From NCBI RefSeq assembly GCF_018101125.2, contig NZ_JAELVF020000004.1:124001-188000 (forward strand): a stretch of DNA of 64,000 nucleotides, written 5' to 3'. Positions 29,043 to 37,195 of the stretch are shown one piece after another; position 1 is the first letter of the stretch, and every line of letters starts with the position of its first letter. Source of the stretch: Streptomyces tardus (lineage in GTDB: Bacteria > Actinomycetota > Actinomycetes > Streptomycetales > Streptomycetaceae). A program made the position numbers and the translations under genes. The notes under the pieces are model-generated. The model was not told the origin of the DNA, did no database searches, and saw nothing but the letters and a program-made list of their open reading frames with translations.

Positions 29043-30041
29043 TCAGCGGTCGCCCGCCGCCCGCGGGTGGCTCAGCAACCAGCCCGCCCAGGCCGACTCG
29101 ACCATGGACCGTACGTCGTGACGGGCCTTCCAGCCGAGCTCGGCCGCGATCCGCTCGGCGGAGGCGACCACCTTCGGCGGGTCGCCCGCGCGCCGCTCCG
29201 TCACGTCGATCGCCAGGTCGGGGCGGCCGGTGACCTCCGCGACGAGGTCGACCATCTCGCGCACCGAAACACCCTCGCCACGACCGATGTTGACGGTCAG
29301 ATCGCGCGAAGTACCTTCGCGGGCCCACTCGGTGAGGCGGCGCGCCGCGGCCAGATGCGCGTCGGCGAGGTCCTCGACGTGGATGTAGTCGCGTACGCAG
29401 GTTCCGTCGGGTGTGGGGTAGTCGGCCCCGAAGATCCGGGCCGGTTCGCCGTCGGTCAGCCTCTCGAAGACCATCGGGACCAGGTTGAACACACCGGTGT
29501 CCGAGAGCTCCGGGGACGCCGCCCCGGCGACGTTGAAGTACCGCAGACAGGCGGTGGACATCCCGTGGGCCCGGCCCACCGCGCGCACCAGCCACTCGCC
29601 CGCGAGCTTCGTCTCGCCGTACGGGCTCATCGGCACGCACGGGGTGTTCTCGGTGACCAGGTCGACCTCGGGGGAGCCGTAGACGGCGGCGGAGGAGGAG
29701 AACACGAACTCCCGCACCCCGGCGGCCACCGCGGCCTCCAGCAGGGTGCGCAGTCCACCGACGTTCTCGTCGTAGTAGCGGAGCGGCTGCTCGACCGACT
29801 CGCCGACCTGCTTCTTCGCCGCCAGGTGGACGACGCCGCGGATGTCGTGCTCGGCGAACACCCGTGCCAGCGCCGCTCGTTCGAGAGTGGAACCGTGCAC
29901 GAACGGCACCTCGGCCGGCACCCGCTCCCGTACGCCGCTGGAGAGGTCGTCCAGCACGACGACCGGCTCGCCCGCCTGTGCCATCGCCCGGACCACATGT
30001 GCGCCGATGTAGCCGGCGCCGCCCGTAATGAGGTAGGTCAT
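29043..30041 (-). CDS. galE: UDP-glucose 4-epimerase
   Basis: This 332-aa short-chain dehydrogenase-type epimerase interconverts UDP-glucose and UDP-galactose. The NAD motif GGAGYIGAH is at residues 7-15, FSSSAAVYG at 114-122 and the catalytic Tyr-x3-Lys at Y141-K145 (SPYGETK). RYFNVAGA and the C-terminal RAGDPPKVVASAERIAAELGW stretch are typical. It supplies sugar nucleotides for wall polysaccharides. The NYN gene follows on the same strand. Confidence 0.93.
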   Translation of the reverse strand: MTYLITGGAGYIGAHVVRAMAQAGEPVVVLDDLSSGVRERVPAEVPFVHGSTLERAALARVFAEHDIRGVVHLAAKKQVGESVEQPLRYYDENVGGLRTLLEAAVAAGVREFVFSSSAAVYGSPEVDLVTENTPCVPMSPYGETKLAGEWLVRAVGRAHGMSTACLRYFNVAGAASPELSDTGVFNLVPMVFERLTDGEPARIFGADYPTPDGTCVRDYIHVEDLADAHLAAARRLTEWAREGTSRDLTVNIGRGEGVSVREMVDLVAEVTGRPDLAIDVTERRAGDPPKVVASAERIAAELGWKARHDVRSMVESAWAGWLLSHPRAAGDR

Positions 30042-30143
30042 CCCGGCAGTGTAGCCAGCGGGGCCCCGGTCCCGGCGGCCCGGTGACGAGCGCGGGGCGG
30101 GCCGCCGCGGGGCCGCCGCGCGGTGCGCCGAGCCCCGGCACGC

Positions 30144-30187
30144 CCGCGGGCCCCGCCCGTACCGGAGGGTACGAACGAGGCCCGCGG
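30144..30187 (-). terminator. Terminator-like hairpin between fadB and galE
   Basis: CCGCGGGCC (30144-30152) pairs with GGCCCGCGG (30179-30187), with an inner stem CGTACC/GGTACG around 4 nt. It lies 43 bp after the fadB stop. Confidence 0.65.
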
Positions 30188-30229
30188 TTCGGTCCCGACC
30201 CGCCCCGCAGGGCCGGTGGGAGCAGCGCC

Positions 30230-32359
30230 CTACGCCGGGACGCTGGCGACGCCCGGTGCGTGGAACTTCCGGCCCCGCACCCGCTCGCTGACGCCCGCGC
30301 GGTCCAGGTACGGCGTGATGCCGCCCAGGTGGAACGGCCAGCCGGCGCCGGTGATGAGGCACAGGTCGATGTCCTGCGGCTCGGCCACGACGCCCTCGTC
30401 GAGCATCAGGAAGATCTCTTCGGCGATGGCGTCCAGCGCGCGGTCGCGCACCTGCTCCTCGGTCAGGACGGTGTCGCCGACCTGGAAGAGCTCCGCGACC
30501 TCGGCGTCGAGCTCCGGCGCGCCGGAGTCGTAGCGGTAGAGGTTGCGCTTGCCGGCCTCGACCACGCGGCCGAGGTTCTCCGAGACGCCGAAGCGCTCGG
30601 GGAAGGCGGCGTTGAGGGTGCCGGCGACGTGGTGCGCGACGGCCGGGCCGACCAGGTCGAGCAGCACGACCGGAGACATCGGCAGGCCCAGCGGTGCCAG
30701 TGCGCGGTCCGCGACCTCCACCGGGGTGCCCTCGTCGATGGCGCCGAGGACCGAGCCCATGAAGCGGGTGAGGATGCGGTTGACCACGAACGCGGGGGCG
30801 TCCTTGACCAGCACCGAGGTCTTGCGGAGCTTGCGGGCGACGGCGAACGCCGTGGCCAGCGAGGCGTCGTCGGTCTTCTCGGCCCGGATGATCTCCAGCA
30901 GCGGGAGGATCGCGACCGGGTTGAAGAAGTGGAAGCCCACGACCCGCTCGGGGTTCTTCAGCTGCGAGGCCATCTCGGTGATCGAGAGCGAGGAGGTGTT
31001 GGTGGCCAGGATGGCGTGCTCGGGCACGACCGCCTCGACCTCGGCGAACACCTTCTGCTTGATGCCCATCTCCTCGAAGACGGCCTCGATCACGAAGTCC
31101 GCGTCGGCGAAGGCGGTGGCCTTGTCCAACGAACCGGTGACCAGCGCCTTCAGACGGTTGGAACCGTCCTGGTTGACGCGGCCCTTGAGGTGCAGCTTGT
31201 CGATCTCCTCGTGGACGTAGCCCACGCCCTTGTCGACCCGCTCCTGGTCGATGTCGGTCAGCACGACCGGCACCTCGAGACGGCGGGCGAAGAGCAGCGC
31301 GAGCTGCGAGGCCATCAGACCGGCGCCGACGATCCCGACCTTGGAGACCGGCCGGGCCAGGTTCTTGTCCGGCGCGCCCGCGGGCCGCTTGGCCCGCTTC
31401 TGCACCAGGTTGAACGAGTAGATGCCGCTGCGCAGTTCGCCGCCCATGATGAGGTCGGCCAGCGCCTTGTCCTCGGCGTCGAACCCGGCGCGCAGGTCGC
31501 CGTTCTTCGCCGCGGCGATGATGTCCAGGGCGCGGTAGGCGGCCGGGGCCGCGCCGTGCACCTTGCTGTCCGCGAAGGCCTTACCCTGCGCGACGGCGTT
31601 GTCCCACGCCTCGCCGCGGTCGATGTTCGCGCGCTCGACCTCGATGTCGCCCTTGAGGACGGAGGCCGTCCACTTCAGCGACTCCTCCAGGAAGTCCGCG
31701 CCCTCGAACAGCGCGTCGGCGATGCCGAGTTCGAAGACCTGCGGGCCCTTGAGCTGACGGTTCTGGTTGAGCGAGTTCTCGATGATGACCTTGACAGCGC
31801 TTTCCGGACCGATGAGGTTCGGCAGCAGCGCGCAGCCGCCCCAGCCCGGCACCAGACCGAGGAAGACCTCGGGCAGACCGAAGGCGGGAACGGCCTTGGA
31901 GACGGTGCGGTAGGTGCAGTGCAGCCCTACCTCGACACCGCCGCCCATCGCGGCACCGTTGTAGTACGCGAAGGTCGGTACGGCCAGCCCGGACAGGCGC
32001 TTGAAGACGTCGTGGCCGCCCTTGCCGATGGCCAGGGCCTCCTCGTGCTTCTTCAGCAGCTCGACGCCCTTGAGGTCGGCGCCCACGGCGAAGATGAACG
32101 GCTTGCCGGTAAGGCCGACGGCGACGATCTCACCGCTCGCGGCCTCCTTCTCCACCTGGTCGACGGCGGTGTTGAGGTTCGCCAGCGAGGCCGGACCGAA
32201 GGTGGTCGGCTTGGAGTGGTCGAAGCCGTTGTCCAGCGTGATCAGCGCGAACCGGCCGGCGCCCTGCGGGAGGTCGAGGTGGCGTACGTGCGCCTGGGTC
32301 ACGACCTCGTCGGGGAAGAGCTCGGCCGCGCCCTTCAACAGCTCTGCGGTGGTGGTCAC
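30230..32359 (-). CDS. fadB: Trifunctional-type fatty acid oxidation protein (FadB-like)
   Basis: This 709-aa fusion has an N-terminal enoyl-CoA hydratase domain (FAVGADLKGVEL, YYNGAAMGGGVEVGLHCTYR, GLPEVFLGLVPGWGGCALLP) and a C-terminal 3-hydroxyacyl-CoA dehydrogenase (KVGIVGAGLMASQLALLFAR, ATNTSSLSITEMA, VGFHFFNPV, VNRILTRFM). It runs the two middle steps of beta-oxidation. GTG 32359 overlaps the thiolase stop by 4 bp, so the two make a coupled operon for fatty-acid breakdown. The hydratase active-site glutamate motif is present in GLPEVFLG. Confidence 0.93.
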   Translation of the reverse strand: MTTTAELLKGAAELFPDEVVTQAHVRHLDLPQGAGRFALITLDNGFDHSKPTTFGPASLANLNTAVDQVEKEAASGEIVAVGLTGKPFIFAVGADLKGVELLKKHEEALAIGKGGHDVFKRLSGLAVPTFAYYNGAAMGGGVEVGLHCTYRTVSKAVPAFGLPEVFLGLVPGWGGCALLPNLIGPESAVKVIIENSLNQNRQLKGPQVFELGIADALFEGADFLEESLKWTASVLKGDIEVERANIDRGEAWDNAVAQGKAFADSKVHGAAPAAYRALDIIAAAKNGDLRAGFDAEDKALADLIMGGELRSGIYSFNLVQKRAKRPAGAPDKNLARPVSKVGIVGAGLMASQLALLFARRLEVPVVLTDIDQERVDKGVGYVHEEIDKLHLKGRVNQDGSNRLKALVTGSLDKATAFADADFVIEAVFEEMGIKQKVFAEVEAVVPEHAILATNTSSLSITEMASQLKNPERVVGFHFFNPVAILPLLEIIRAEKTDDASLATAFAVARKLRKTSVLVKDAPAFVVNRILTRFMGSVLGAIDEGTPVEVADRALAPLGLPMSPVVLLDLVGPAVAHHVAGTLNAAFPERFGVSENLGRVVEAGKRNLYRYDSGAPELDAEVAELFQVGDTVLTEEQVRDRALDAIAEEIFLMLDEGVVAEPQDIDLCLITGAGWPFHLGGITPYLDRAGVSERVRGRKFHAPGVASVPA

Positions 32360-33576
32360 TTGCCTGCCCCTTCGAAGTGCGGGTTCTCCCAGATCACGGT
32401 GCCGCCCATGCCGAAGCCGACGCACATCGTCGTCAGGCCGTAGCGGACGTGCGGCTGCTCCTCGAACTGCCTGGCCAGCTGCGTCATCAGCCGGACACCG
32501 GAGGAGGCGAGCGGGTGGCCGTAGGCGATCGCGCCGCCGTACTGGTTCACACGCGGGTCGTCGTCGGCGATGCCGTAGTGGTCGAGCAGGGCCAGCACCT
32601 GGACGGCGAAGGCCTCGTTGACCTCGAAGAGGCCGATGTCGTCGATCGCCAGGCCTGCCTGGGCGAGGGCCTTCTCGGTGGAGGGGACCGGGCCGATGCC
32701 CATGACCTCGGGCTCCACACCGGCGAAGGCGTAGGAGACCAGGCGCATCCGGACCGGCAGCCCGAGCTCGCGGGCCACGTCCTCGGCGGCGATCAGCGAG
32801 GCGGTGGCGCCGTCGTTGAGGCCGGCGGCGTTGCCCGGGGTGACCCGGCCGTGTGCCCGGAAGGGGGTCTTGAGCCCGGCCAGGCTCTCCAGCGTGGTGC
32901 CCGGGCGCATCGGCTCGTCGGCGGTGGCGAGGCCCCAACCGGTCTCGCCACCCTCGGGGTTGGTGCGGCGGATCGACACCGGCACCAGGTCCTGCTGGAT
33001 CGTGCCGTTGGCGTACGCCTTGGCCGCCTTCTCCTGGCTGGCCACCGCGTAGGCGTCGGCGCGCGCCTTGGTCAGGTGCGGGAAGCGGTCGTGCAGGTTC
33101 TCCGCCGTCATGCCCATGAACATGGCCGACTGGTCGACCAGCTTCTCGGAGACGAACCGGGGGTTGGGGTCCACGCCCTCGCCCATCGGGTGGCGGCCCA
33201 TGTGCTCGACACCGCCGGCCACGACCACGTCGTAGGCACCGAAGGCGACCGAACCGGCGGTGGCGGTCACCGCGGTCATGGCGCCGGCGCACATGCGGTC
33301 GATGCTGAAGCCGGGAACGGTCTGCGGCAGCCCGGCGAGGATGCCCGCCGTACGCCCCAGGGTCAGGCCCTGGTCGCCGATCTGGGTGGTCGCCGCGAGC
33401 GCGACCTCGTCGATGCGCTCCGGCGGCAGGTCGGGGTTGCGACGCAGCAGCTCACGGATGCACTTGACGACCAGATCGTCGGCGCGGGTCTCGTGGTAGA
33501 TGCCCTTGGGGCCCGCCTTGCCGAACGGGGTGCGGACGCCGTCGACAAAGACGACGTCCCTTGCGGTACGAGGCAC
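32356..33576 (-). CDS. fadA: Acetyl-CoA C-acyltransferase (3-ketoacyl-CoA thiolase)
   Basis: This 406-aa thiolase does the final step of beta-oxidation. The nucleophilic cysteine is in SIDRMCAGAMTAV (near residue 93), the second set in NEAFAVQ and YGGAIAYGHPLASSGVR, and the final Cys in TMCVGFGMGGTV. The start is GTG 33576 behind a GGAGGAG site. It is the first gene of the pair with fadB, ahead of which a 170-bp gap leads to the RNase D gene. Confidence 0.94.
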   Translation of the reverse strand: MPRTARDVVFVDGVRTPFGKAGPKGIYHETRADDLVVKCIRELLRRNPDLPPERIDEVALAATTQIGDQGLTLGRTAGILAGLPQTVPGFSIDRMCAGAMTAVTATAGSVAFGAYDVVVAGGVEHMGRHPMGEGVDPNPRFVSEKLVDQSAMFMGMTAENLHDRFPHLTKARADAYAVASQEKAAKAYANGTIQQDLVPVSIRRTNPEGGETGWGLATADEPMRPGTTLESLAGLKTPFRAHGRVTPGNAAGLNDGATASLIAAEDVARELGLPVRMRLVSYAFAGVEPEVMGIGPVPSTEKALAQAGLAIDDIGLFEVNEAFAVQVLALLDHYGIADDDPRVNQYGGAIAYGHPLASSGVRLMTQLARQFEEQPHVRYGLTTMCVGFGMGGTVIWENPHFEGAGK

Positions 33577-33748
33577 GTTGGCTCTCCTCCTACAGAGTGC
33601 GGCCGGGGTTCCGGGGTTTCCGCCCGGGAGACTGCGGGCCGCCTCGCGGCACGCTTCCTGCCCCCATGCTACTTGCCAGTAACTGCTAGGCAAGGCCAGG
33701 GCCCGGCGAAGCCGTGCGGTCCGTGTCACATGCGACGGCCCGGAAGTC

Positions 33749-35023
33749 TCAGGACTGTGTGGTGAGCGCGCCGACGAGCAGCGGGAGAGTCTGCTCGATC
33801 TGCCAGGGGCGGGCCCCGAAGCTGCGCAGGACCTCGGCGATGCTCTCCGGCGACGGGTCCGTCGGCGGCTCCCAGCAGAGCCGCCGCACCGTGTCGGGCG
33901 TGATCAGGTTCTCCTGGGGCATCCGCAGACGCTCCGCGTGCGAGCTGATCGCGGACCGCGCGGCCGACAGCCGGGCCGCGGCGGCCGGGTCCTTGTCCGC
34001 CCAGGAGCGGGGCGGCGGCGGGCCGCTGGGCTGCTTCACCTGGACCGGCAGCTCCTGCTCGGTCAGGGCCAGCGCGCGGTCGACCGCCTCCTGCCACTGC
34101 CCCAGCTGGCGGCGCCCGGAGCGGTTGCCGAAGCCGGGCAGCGCGGCCATCGCCCGTACGTCCGCAGGCGGGTTCAGCGCGCACTCCACGATCGCCGCGT
34201 CAGAGAGGACCTTGCCCGGGGAGATGTCCCGCCGCCTCGCCACCTCGTCGCGAGCGGTCCACAGCTCCCGCACGACGGCGAGCTGTCGGCGCCGCCTGAC
34301 CTTGTGCATTCCCGAGGTGCGCCGCCAAGGGTCCTTGCGGGGCGGCGGCGGGGGAGCGGAGGCGATCGCCTCGAACTCCTGGTGGGCCCACTCCAGCTTG
34401 CCCTGCTCGCGGAGCTCCGTCTCCAGCGCGTCGCGCAGGTCGGTGAGCAGCTCCACGTCGAGTGCGGCGTACCGAAGCCAGGGGTCGGGCAGTGGGCGGG
34501 TGGACCAGTCGGCCGCGGAGTGGCCCTTCTCCAGGCTGTATCCGAGGACGTTCTCCACCATCGCGCCGAGGCCCACCCTGGCGAAGCCGGCCAGGCGGCC
34601 CGCGAGCTCGGTGTCGAAGAGGAGGCTGGGGACCATGCCGGTCTCGCGCAGGCACGGCAGGTCCTGCGTTGCGGCGTGCAGAACCCACTCGGTGTCCGCC
34701 AGCGCCTCGTGCAGCGAAGTCAGATCGGGGCAGGCGATCGGGTCGATCAGCACCGTCCCCGCGCCCTCGCGGCGCAGCTGCACGAGATAGGCGCGCTGGC
34801 CGTAGCGGTAGCCGGAAGCCCGCTCGGCGTCCACGGCCACGGGGCCCTCGGCCGCGGCGAACGCTCGTACGACCTCGGCGAGGGCGTCGGCGGACGCGGT
34901 GACCTCCGGGGTGCCCTCCCGGGGCGCGAGCAGGGGTACCGGCGCCGGGCCCTCGGCCGCGGGACCGTCCTGTGCGGTGGCTGCTGTCGTCTTCTCTCGC
35001 GCGGTCTCATGGGCTTCGGTCAC
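33749..35023 (-). CDS. Ribonuclease D-like 3'-5' exonuclease
   Basis: This 424-aa protein starts at GTG 35023. The DEDDy exonuclease motifs are present: VAVDAERASGYRYGQRAYLV (DxE), ATQDLPCL, and WLRYAALDVELLTDL with the Yx3D motif. A HRDC-type nucleic-acid-binding region follows (WTARDEVARRRDISPGKVLS, AIVECALNPPADVRAMAALP). RNase D family enzymes trim the 3' ends of tRNA and other structured RNA. The N-terminal 40 residues are Ala/Pro-rich and unstructured. It lies just downstream of whiI on the same strand, as in S. coelicolor. Confidence 0.9.
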   Translation of the reverse strand: MTEAHETAREKTTAATAQDGPAAEGPAPVPLLAPREGTPEVTASADALAEVVRAFAAAEGPVAVDAERASGYRYGQRAYLVQLRREGAGTVLIDPIACPDLTSLHEALADTEWVLHAATQDLPCLRETGMVPSLLFDTELAGRLAGFARVGLGAMVENVLGYSLEKGHSAADWSTRPLPDPWLRYAALDVELLTDLRDALETELREQGKLEWAHQEFEAIASAPPPPPRKDPWRRTSGMHKVRRRRQLAVVRELWTARDEVARRRDISPGKVLSDAAIVECALNPPADVRAMAALPGFGNRSGRRQLGQWQEAVDRALALTEQELPVQVKQPSGPPPPRSWADKDPAAAARLSAARSAISSHAERLRMPQENLITPDTVRRLCWEPPTDPSPESIAEVLRSFGARPWQIEQTLPLLVGALTTQS

Positions 35024-35222
35024 CAGGCAAGGGTAGCCGGGCCCGTGAAGAGCGAAGCACCTGCCGGCGGAACGGTCCGTCGGCAGGTGCTCGGGGGTGC
35101 GGTGGGTGTTGCCGGCAAGGGGGCCGGTCAGTCGGTCGGGTGGTGCGGAGGCCCGGCCGGCGATGCCGGGAGAGCGGCCGGACCTGGGTGGTCGGTCGGT
35201 TCCGGGCGGCCGGTCGGCCTCC

Positions 35223-35885
35223 TCAGTGGATGATGCCTGTGCGCAGTGCGACGGCGACCATTCCCGCGCGGTCACCGGTGCCGAGCTTCCTGGCGATGCG
35301 TGCCAGGTGGCTCTTGACGGTGAGCGCGGACAGGCCCATCGACACACCGATCGCCTTGTTGGACTGGCCTTCGGCGACCAGGCGCAGCACCTCCACCTCG
35401 CGGCCGGAGAGCTCGCGGTGGCCTCCGGGGTGGCCCGGAGCGCCGTGCGGACGTCGGTGCATCCGCGCGGCGGCCATGCCGATCTGGGCGGCGCCGGGGC
35501 GGTGGCCCACGGCGAGGTTGTTGCGGGTGCCGGTGACGACGTAGCCCTTGACGCCGCCGGCCAGGGCGTGGCGCACGGCGCCGATGTCGTCGGCGGCGGA
35601 GAGTGCGAGGCCGTTGGGCCAGCCTGCCGCGCGGGTCTCGGACAGCAGGGTGAGGCCGGACCCGTCGGGGAGGTGGACCTCGGCGACGCAGATGTCTCGT
35701 GGGTTGCCTACTCGTGGACGCGCCTCCGCGACCGACGACGCCTCGATCACGTCCCGTACACCCAGTGCCCACAGATGGCGGGTGACGGTGGAACGGACTC
35801 GTGGGTCAGCCATGACGACCATGGCCGTCGGCTTGTTCGGGCGGTAGGCGACCAGGCTTGTGGGGTGCTCGAGGAGAACAGACAC
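35223..35885 (-). CDS. whiI: Sporulation response regulator WhiI (atypical)
   Basis: The 220-aa product opens with SVLLEHPTSLVAYRPNKPTA, an N-terminal receiver-like domain, and ends in a LuxR/NarL helix-turn-helix (ELSGREVEVLRLVAEGQSNK, LSALTVKSHLARIARKLGTG). It matches WhiI in length and sequence as I remember it. WhiI partners with BldM to switch on late sporulation genes. The receiver lacks a full acidic pocket and the usual conserved Lys. The position equivalent to the phospho-acceptor is Glu69 (CVAEVHLPDG). The start is GTG 35885. A sigma-WhiG-type promoter lies upstream. Confidence 0.95.
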   Translation of the reverse strand: MSVLLEHPTSLVAYRPNKPTAMVVMADPRVRSTVTRHLWALGVRDVIEASSVAEARPRVGNPRDICVAEVHLPDGSGLTLLSETRAAGWPNGLALSAADDIGAVRHALAGGVKGYVVTGTRNNLAVGHRPGAAQIGMAAARMHRRPHGAPGHPGGHRELSGREVEVLRLVAEGQSNKAIGVSMGLSALTVKSHLARIARKLGTGDRAGMVAVALRTGIIH

Positions 35886-35967
35886 CGGGCCTCCTGGGAG
35901 AGGAGATTGGGGACGGCCGGCTCGGGGGTGAAGCCGGGGACGATCCCTCGTGGAAGGGTCAACCAAA

Positions 35968-35995
35968 CCTTCGGCAGCTCTCCCGGGCTGCTTTA
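35968..35995 (-). promoter_or_regulatory. Sigma-WhiG-type promoter of whiI
   Basis: On the minus strand TAAA is followed by exactly 16 nt and then GCCGAAGG. The sigma-WhiG consensus is TAAA-N16-GCCGATAA. It lies about 85 bp upstream of the whiI start. The whiI gene is an established sigma-WhiG target, which makes this the probable promoter. Confidence 0.75.
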
Positions 35996-36073
35996 GGGGA
36001 AGATCACGAACGAGTGAGTACAAATTTCGCAAATCGGACAGAAAGTCGAGTCGGCGCCCGATCCGTTCCCTTC

Positions 36074-36278
36074 GGCCGTCCGAATGCGCGCACGCGCTCC
36101 CGACGCCTCCGACGCGCTCGGGTCTCGGAAAATCCGTGTCGAGAACGGCGTGAATCCATCGGAACTGCGGCTGAAAATCGCTCACTTGCCCAGATCGTCG
36201 CACGCCTTGTCGGACACCGGATACGCCGTGCCGAGCGCGTCGGAGGCGTCGGGAGCGCGTGCGCGCATTCGGACGGCC
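36074..36278. repeat. Inverted repeat, 48-bp arms
   Basis: Bases 36074-36121 are the exact reverse complement of 36231-36278. A third, partial copy of the same sequence (CCCGACGCCTCCGACGCG core) lies at about 37038-37057 inside the hrpA tail. Next to the right arm, the antisense of the hrpA C-terminus (YPVSDK) is readable at about 36213-36236. Confidence 0.88.
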
Positions 36279-36452
36279 CCCGAACCCTCAACTGCGCGGT
36301 GTACGGACCGGGTTGGTCCGCTTCGTCCGTACGAGAGCTTCCACCCGCAGTCTTGACTCGGCTACGCAGCGCGAGTACCTCTGCTACCAGGAGGTGTCAG
36401 CATGGCGACAGCCCGGGGGCCCCGGCAGCACCGGCGGCACAGCACGAAGGCC

Positions 36453-36668
36453 CTGCTCCGCGCGCACCGCGTCGAACAGCTTGCGGAACGCGGCCTCGTC
36501 CCACGCCGGGCCGCCGTGCACCGCCACCAGACGGTCGACCGAGGCGGACACACAGTCGGCGAAGAGCGCCTGGACGCTGCCGTGCGGAGTGCTGGAGACC
36601 AACGGCGGCGATTTCATGCGGCGTTCGCAGGACTGCCAGGCGGCCAGCACCTCCCGCACCTGGGCGAC
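36453..36668 (-). pseudogene. HrpA helicase fragments in swapped order
   Basis: The minus strand reads two pieces of the DUF3418/C-terminal region of HrpA-type RNA helicase. VAQVREVLAAWQSCERRMKS is at 36609-36668 and PHGSVQALFADCVSASVDRL onward to DAVRAEQ is at 36453-36587. In intact HrpA the second piece precedes the first, so the order is reversed here. There is no start, no helicase core and no continuation. Confidence 0.65.
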
Positions 36669-36674
36669 GGCGCC

Positions 36675-36779
36675 CAGGGTGGCGAGCACTCCAAGCTGCT
36701 CCACAGGACCAGGTTTCGCGCCAAGGAAAGCGGCGCGAAACCTGGTCCTGTGGAGCAGCTTGGAGTGCTCGCCACCCTG
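36675..36779. repeat. Inverted repeat, 48-bp arms, covering the 5' part of tRNA-Asp
   Basis: The arms 36675-36722 and 36732-36779 are exact reverse complements around a 9-nt spacer. The right arm contains the first 36 nt of tRNA-Asp (to the anticodon loop). The left arm is therefore an inverted copy of the tRNA 5' half and its leader. Confidence 0.9.
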
Positions 36780-36818
36780 TCAAGGTGGAGGCCGCGGGTT
36801 CAAATCCCGTCAGGACCG
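36744..36818 (+). tRNA. tRNA-Asp (GTC)
   Basis: The 75-nt sequence folds as a full cloverleaf. The acceptor is GGTCCTG/CAGGACC with discriminator G. The D stem is GAGC/GCTC, the anticodon stem CCACC/GGTGG with loop CTGTCAA (anticodon GTC), the variable loop AGGCC and the T arm GCGGG-TTCAAAT-CCCGT. CCA is not encoded. The gene is complete, but its 5' half pairs with an adjacent inverted copy. A terminator follows 6 bp later. Confidence 0.92.
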
Positions 36819-36823
36819 CATTA

Positions 36824-36858
36824 CTGAGGGGCGCCTCGCGAACGAGACGCCCCTCAGG
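36824..36858 (+). terminator. Terminator of tRNA-Asp
   Basis: CTGAGGGGCG...CTCG pairs with CGAG...CGCCCCTCAG around a CGAA loop with one bulge, directly after the tRNA. Confidence 0.75.
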
Positions 36859-36984
36859 CGTGTACGGGCAGCCGCGCAGTTGAGGGTTCGGGGGCCGTCC
36901 GACACCCCTGGGTGCGGCCTGTGCGGGGCGCCCGTTCGAGCGGGCCTCCCGAGCGGGGTCCGTTCCGGTCACCGGGCGGCCGGG

Positions 36985-37130
36985 GAGATCCGCTGGATGA
37001 TCGAGGAGCTGCGGGTGAGCTACTTCGCGCACGCGCTCCCGACGCCTCCGACGCGCTCGGCACGGCGTATCCGGTGTCCGACAAGCGGATCGTGAAGGCC
37101 GTGGACGCCGCCGTCCCGGCCGCCCGGTGA
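36985..37130 (+). pseudogene. HrpA C-terminus with a 20-bp insertion
   Basis: The plus strand reads EIRWMIEELRVSYFAHAL, then, after about 20 extra bases (CCCGACGCCTCCGACGCG core), GTAYPVSDKRIVKAVDAAVP to a stop at 37128-37130. These are the last 40 residues of HrpA. The insertion is not a multiple of three and breaks the frame. The insertion is a copy of sequence found in the nearby inverted repeat. Confidence 0.7.
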
Positions 37131-37187
37131 CCGCGCGGGAATGGTCGCCGTCGCACTGCGCACAGGCATCATCCACTGAGGAGGCCG
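37124..37187 (+). repeat. 64-bp inverted copy of the whiI 3' end
   Basis: This is the exact reverse complement of 35215-35278, the last 18 codons and stop of whiI plus 8 bp. On this strand it again encodes MVAVALRTGIIH and a stop. The copy starts within the hrpA stop codon, joined through the shared bases CCGGTGA. Confidence 0.92.
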
Positions 37188-37195
37188 GAGACGGG

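Larger units (their letters stand above)
36010..37195. other. Scrambled patch between whiI and the DUF3000 gene
   Basis: About 1.2 kb holds no intact protein gene. It is a patchwork of hrpA pieces in both orientations, one complete tRNA-Asp, three inverted repeats and an inverted copy of the whiI 3' end. In other Streptomyces whiI and the DUF3000 gene are close neighbours, as I remember them, so this patch is extra. Separate entries describe the parts. Confidence 0.75.
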
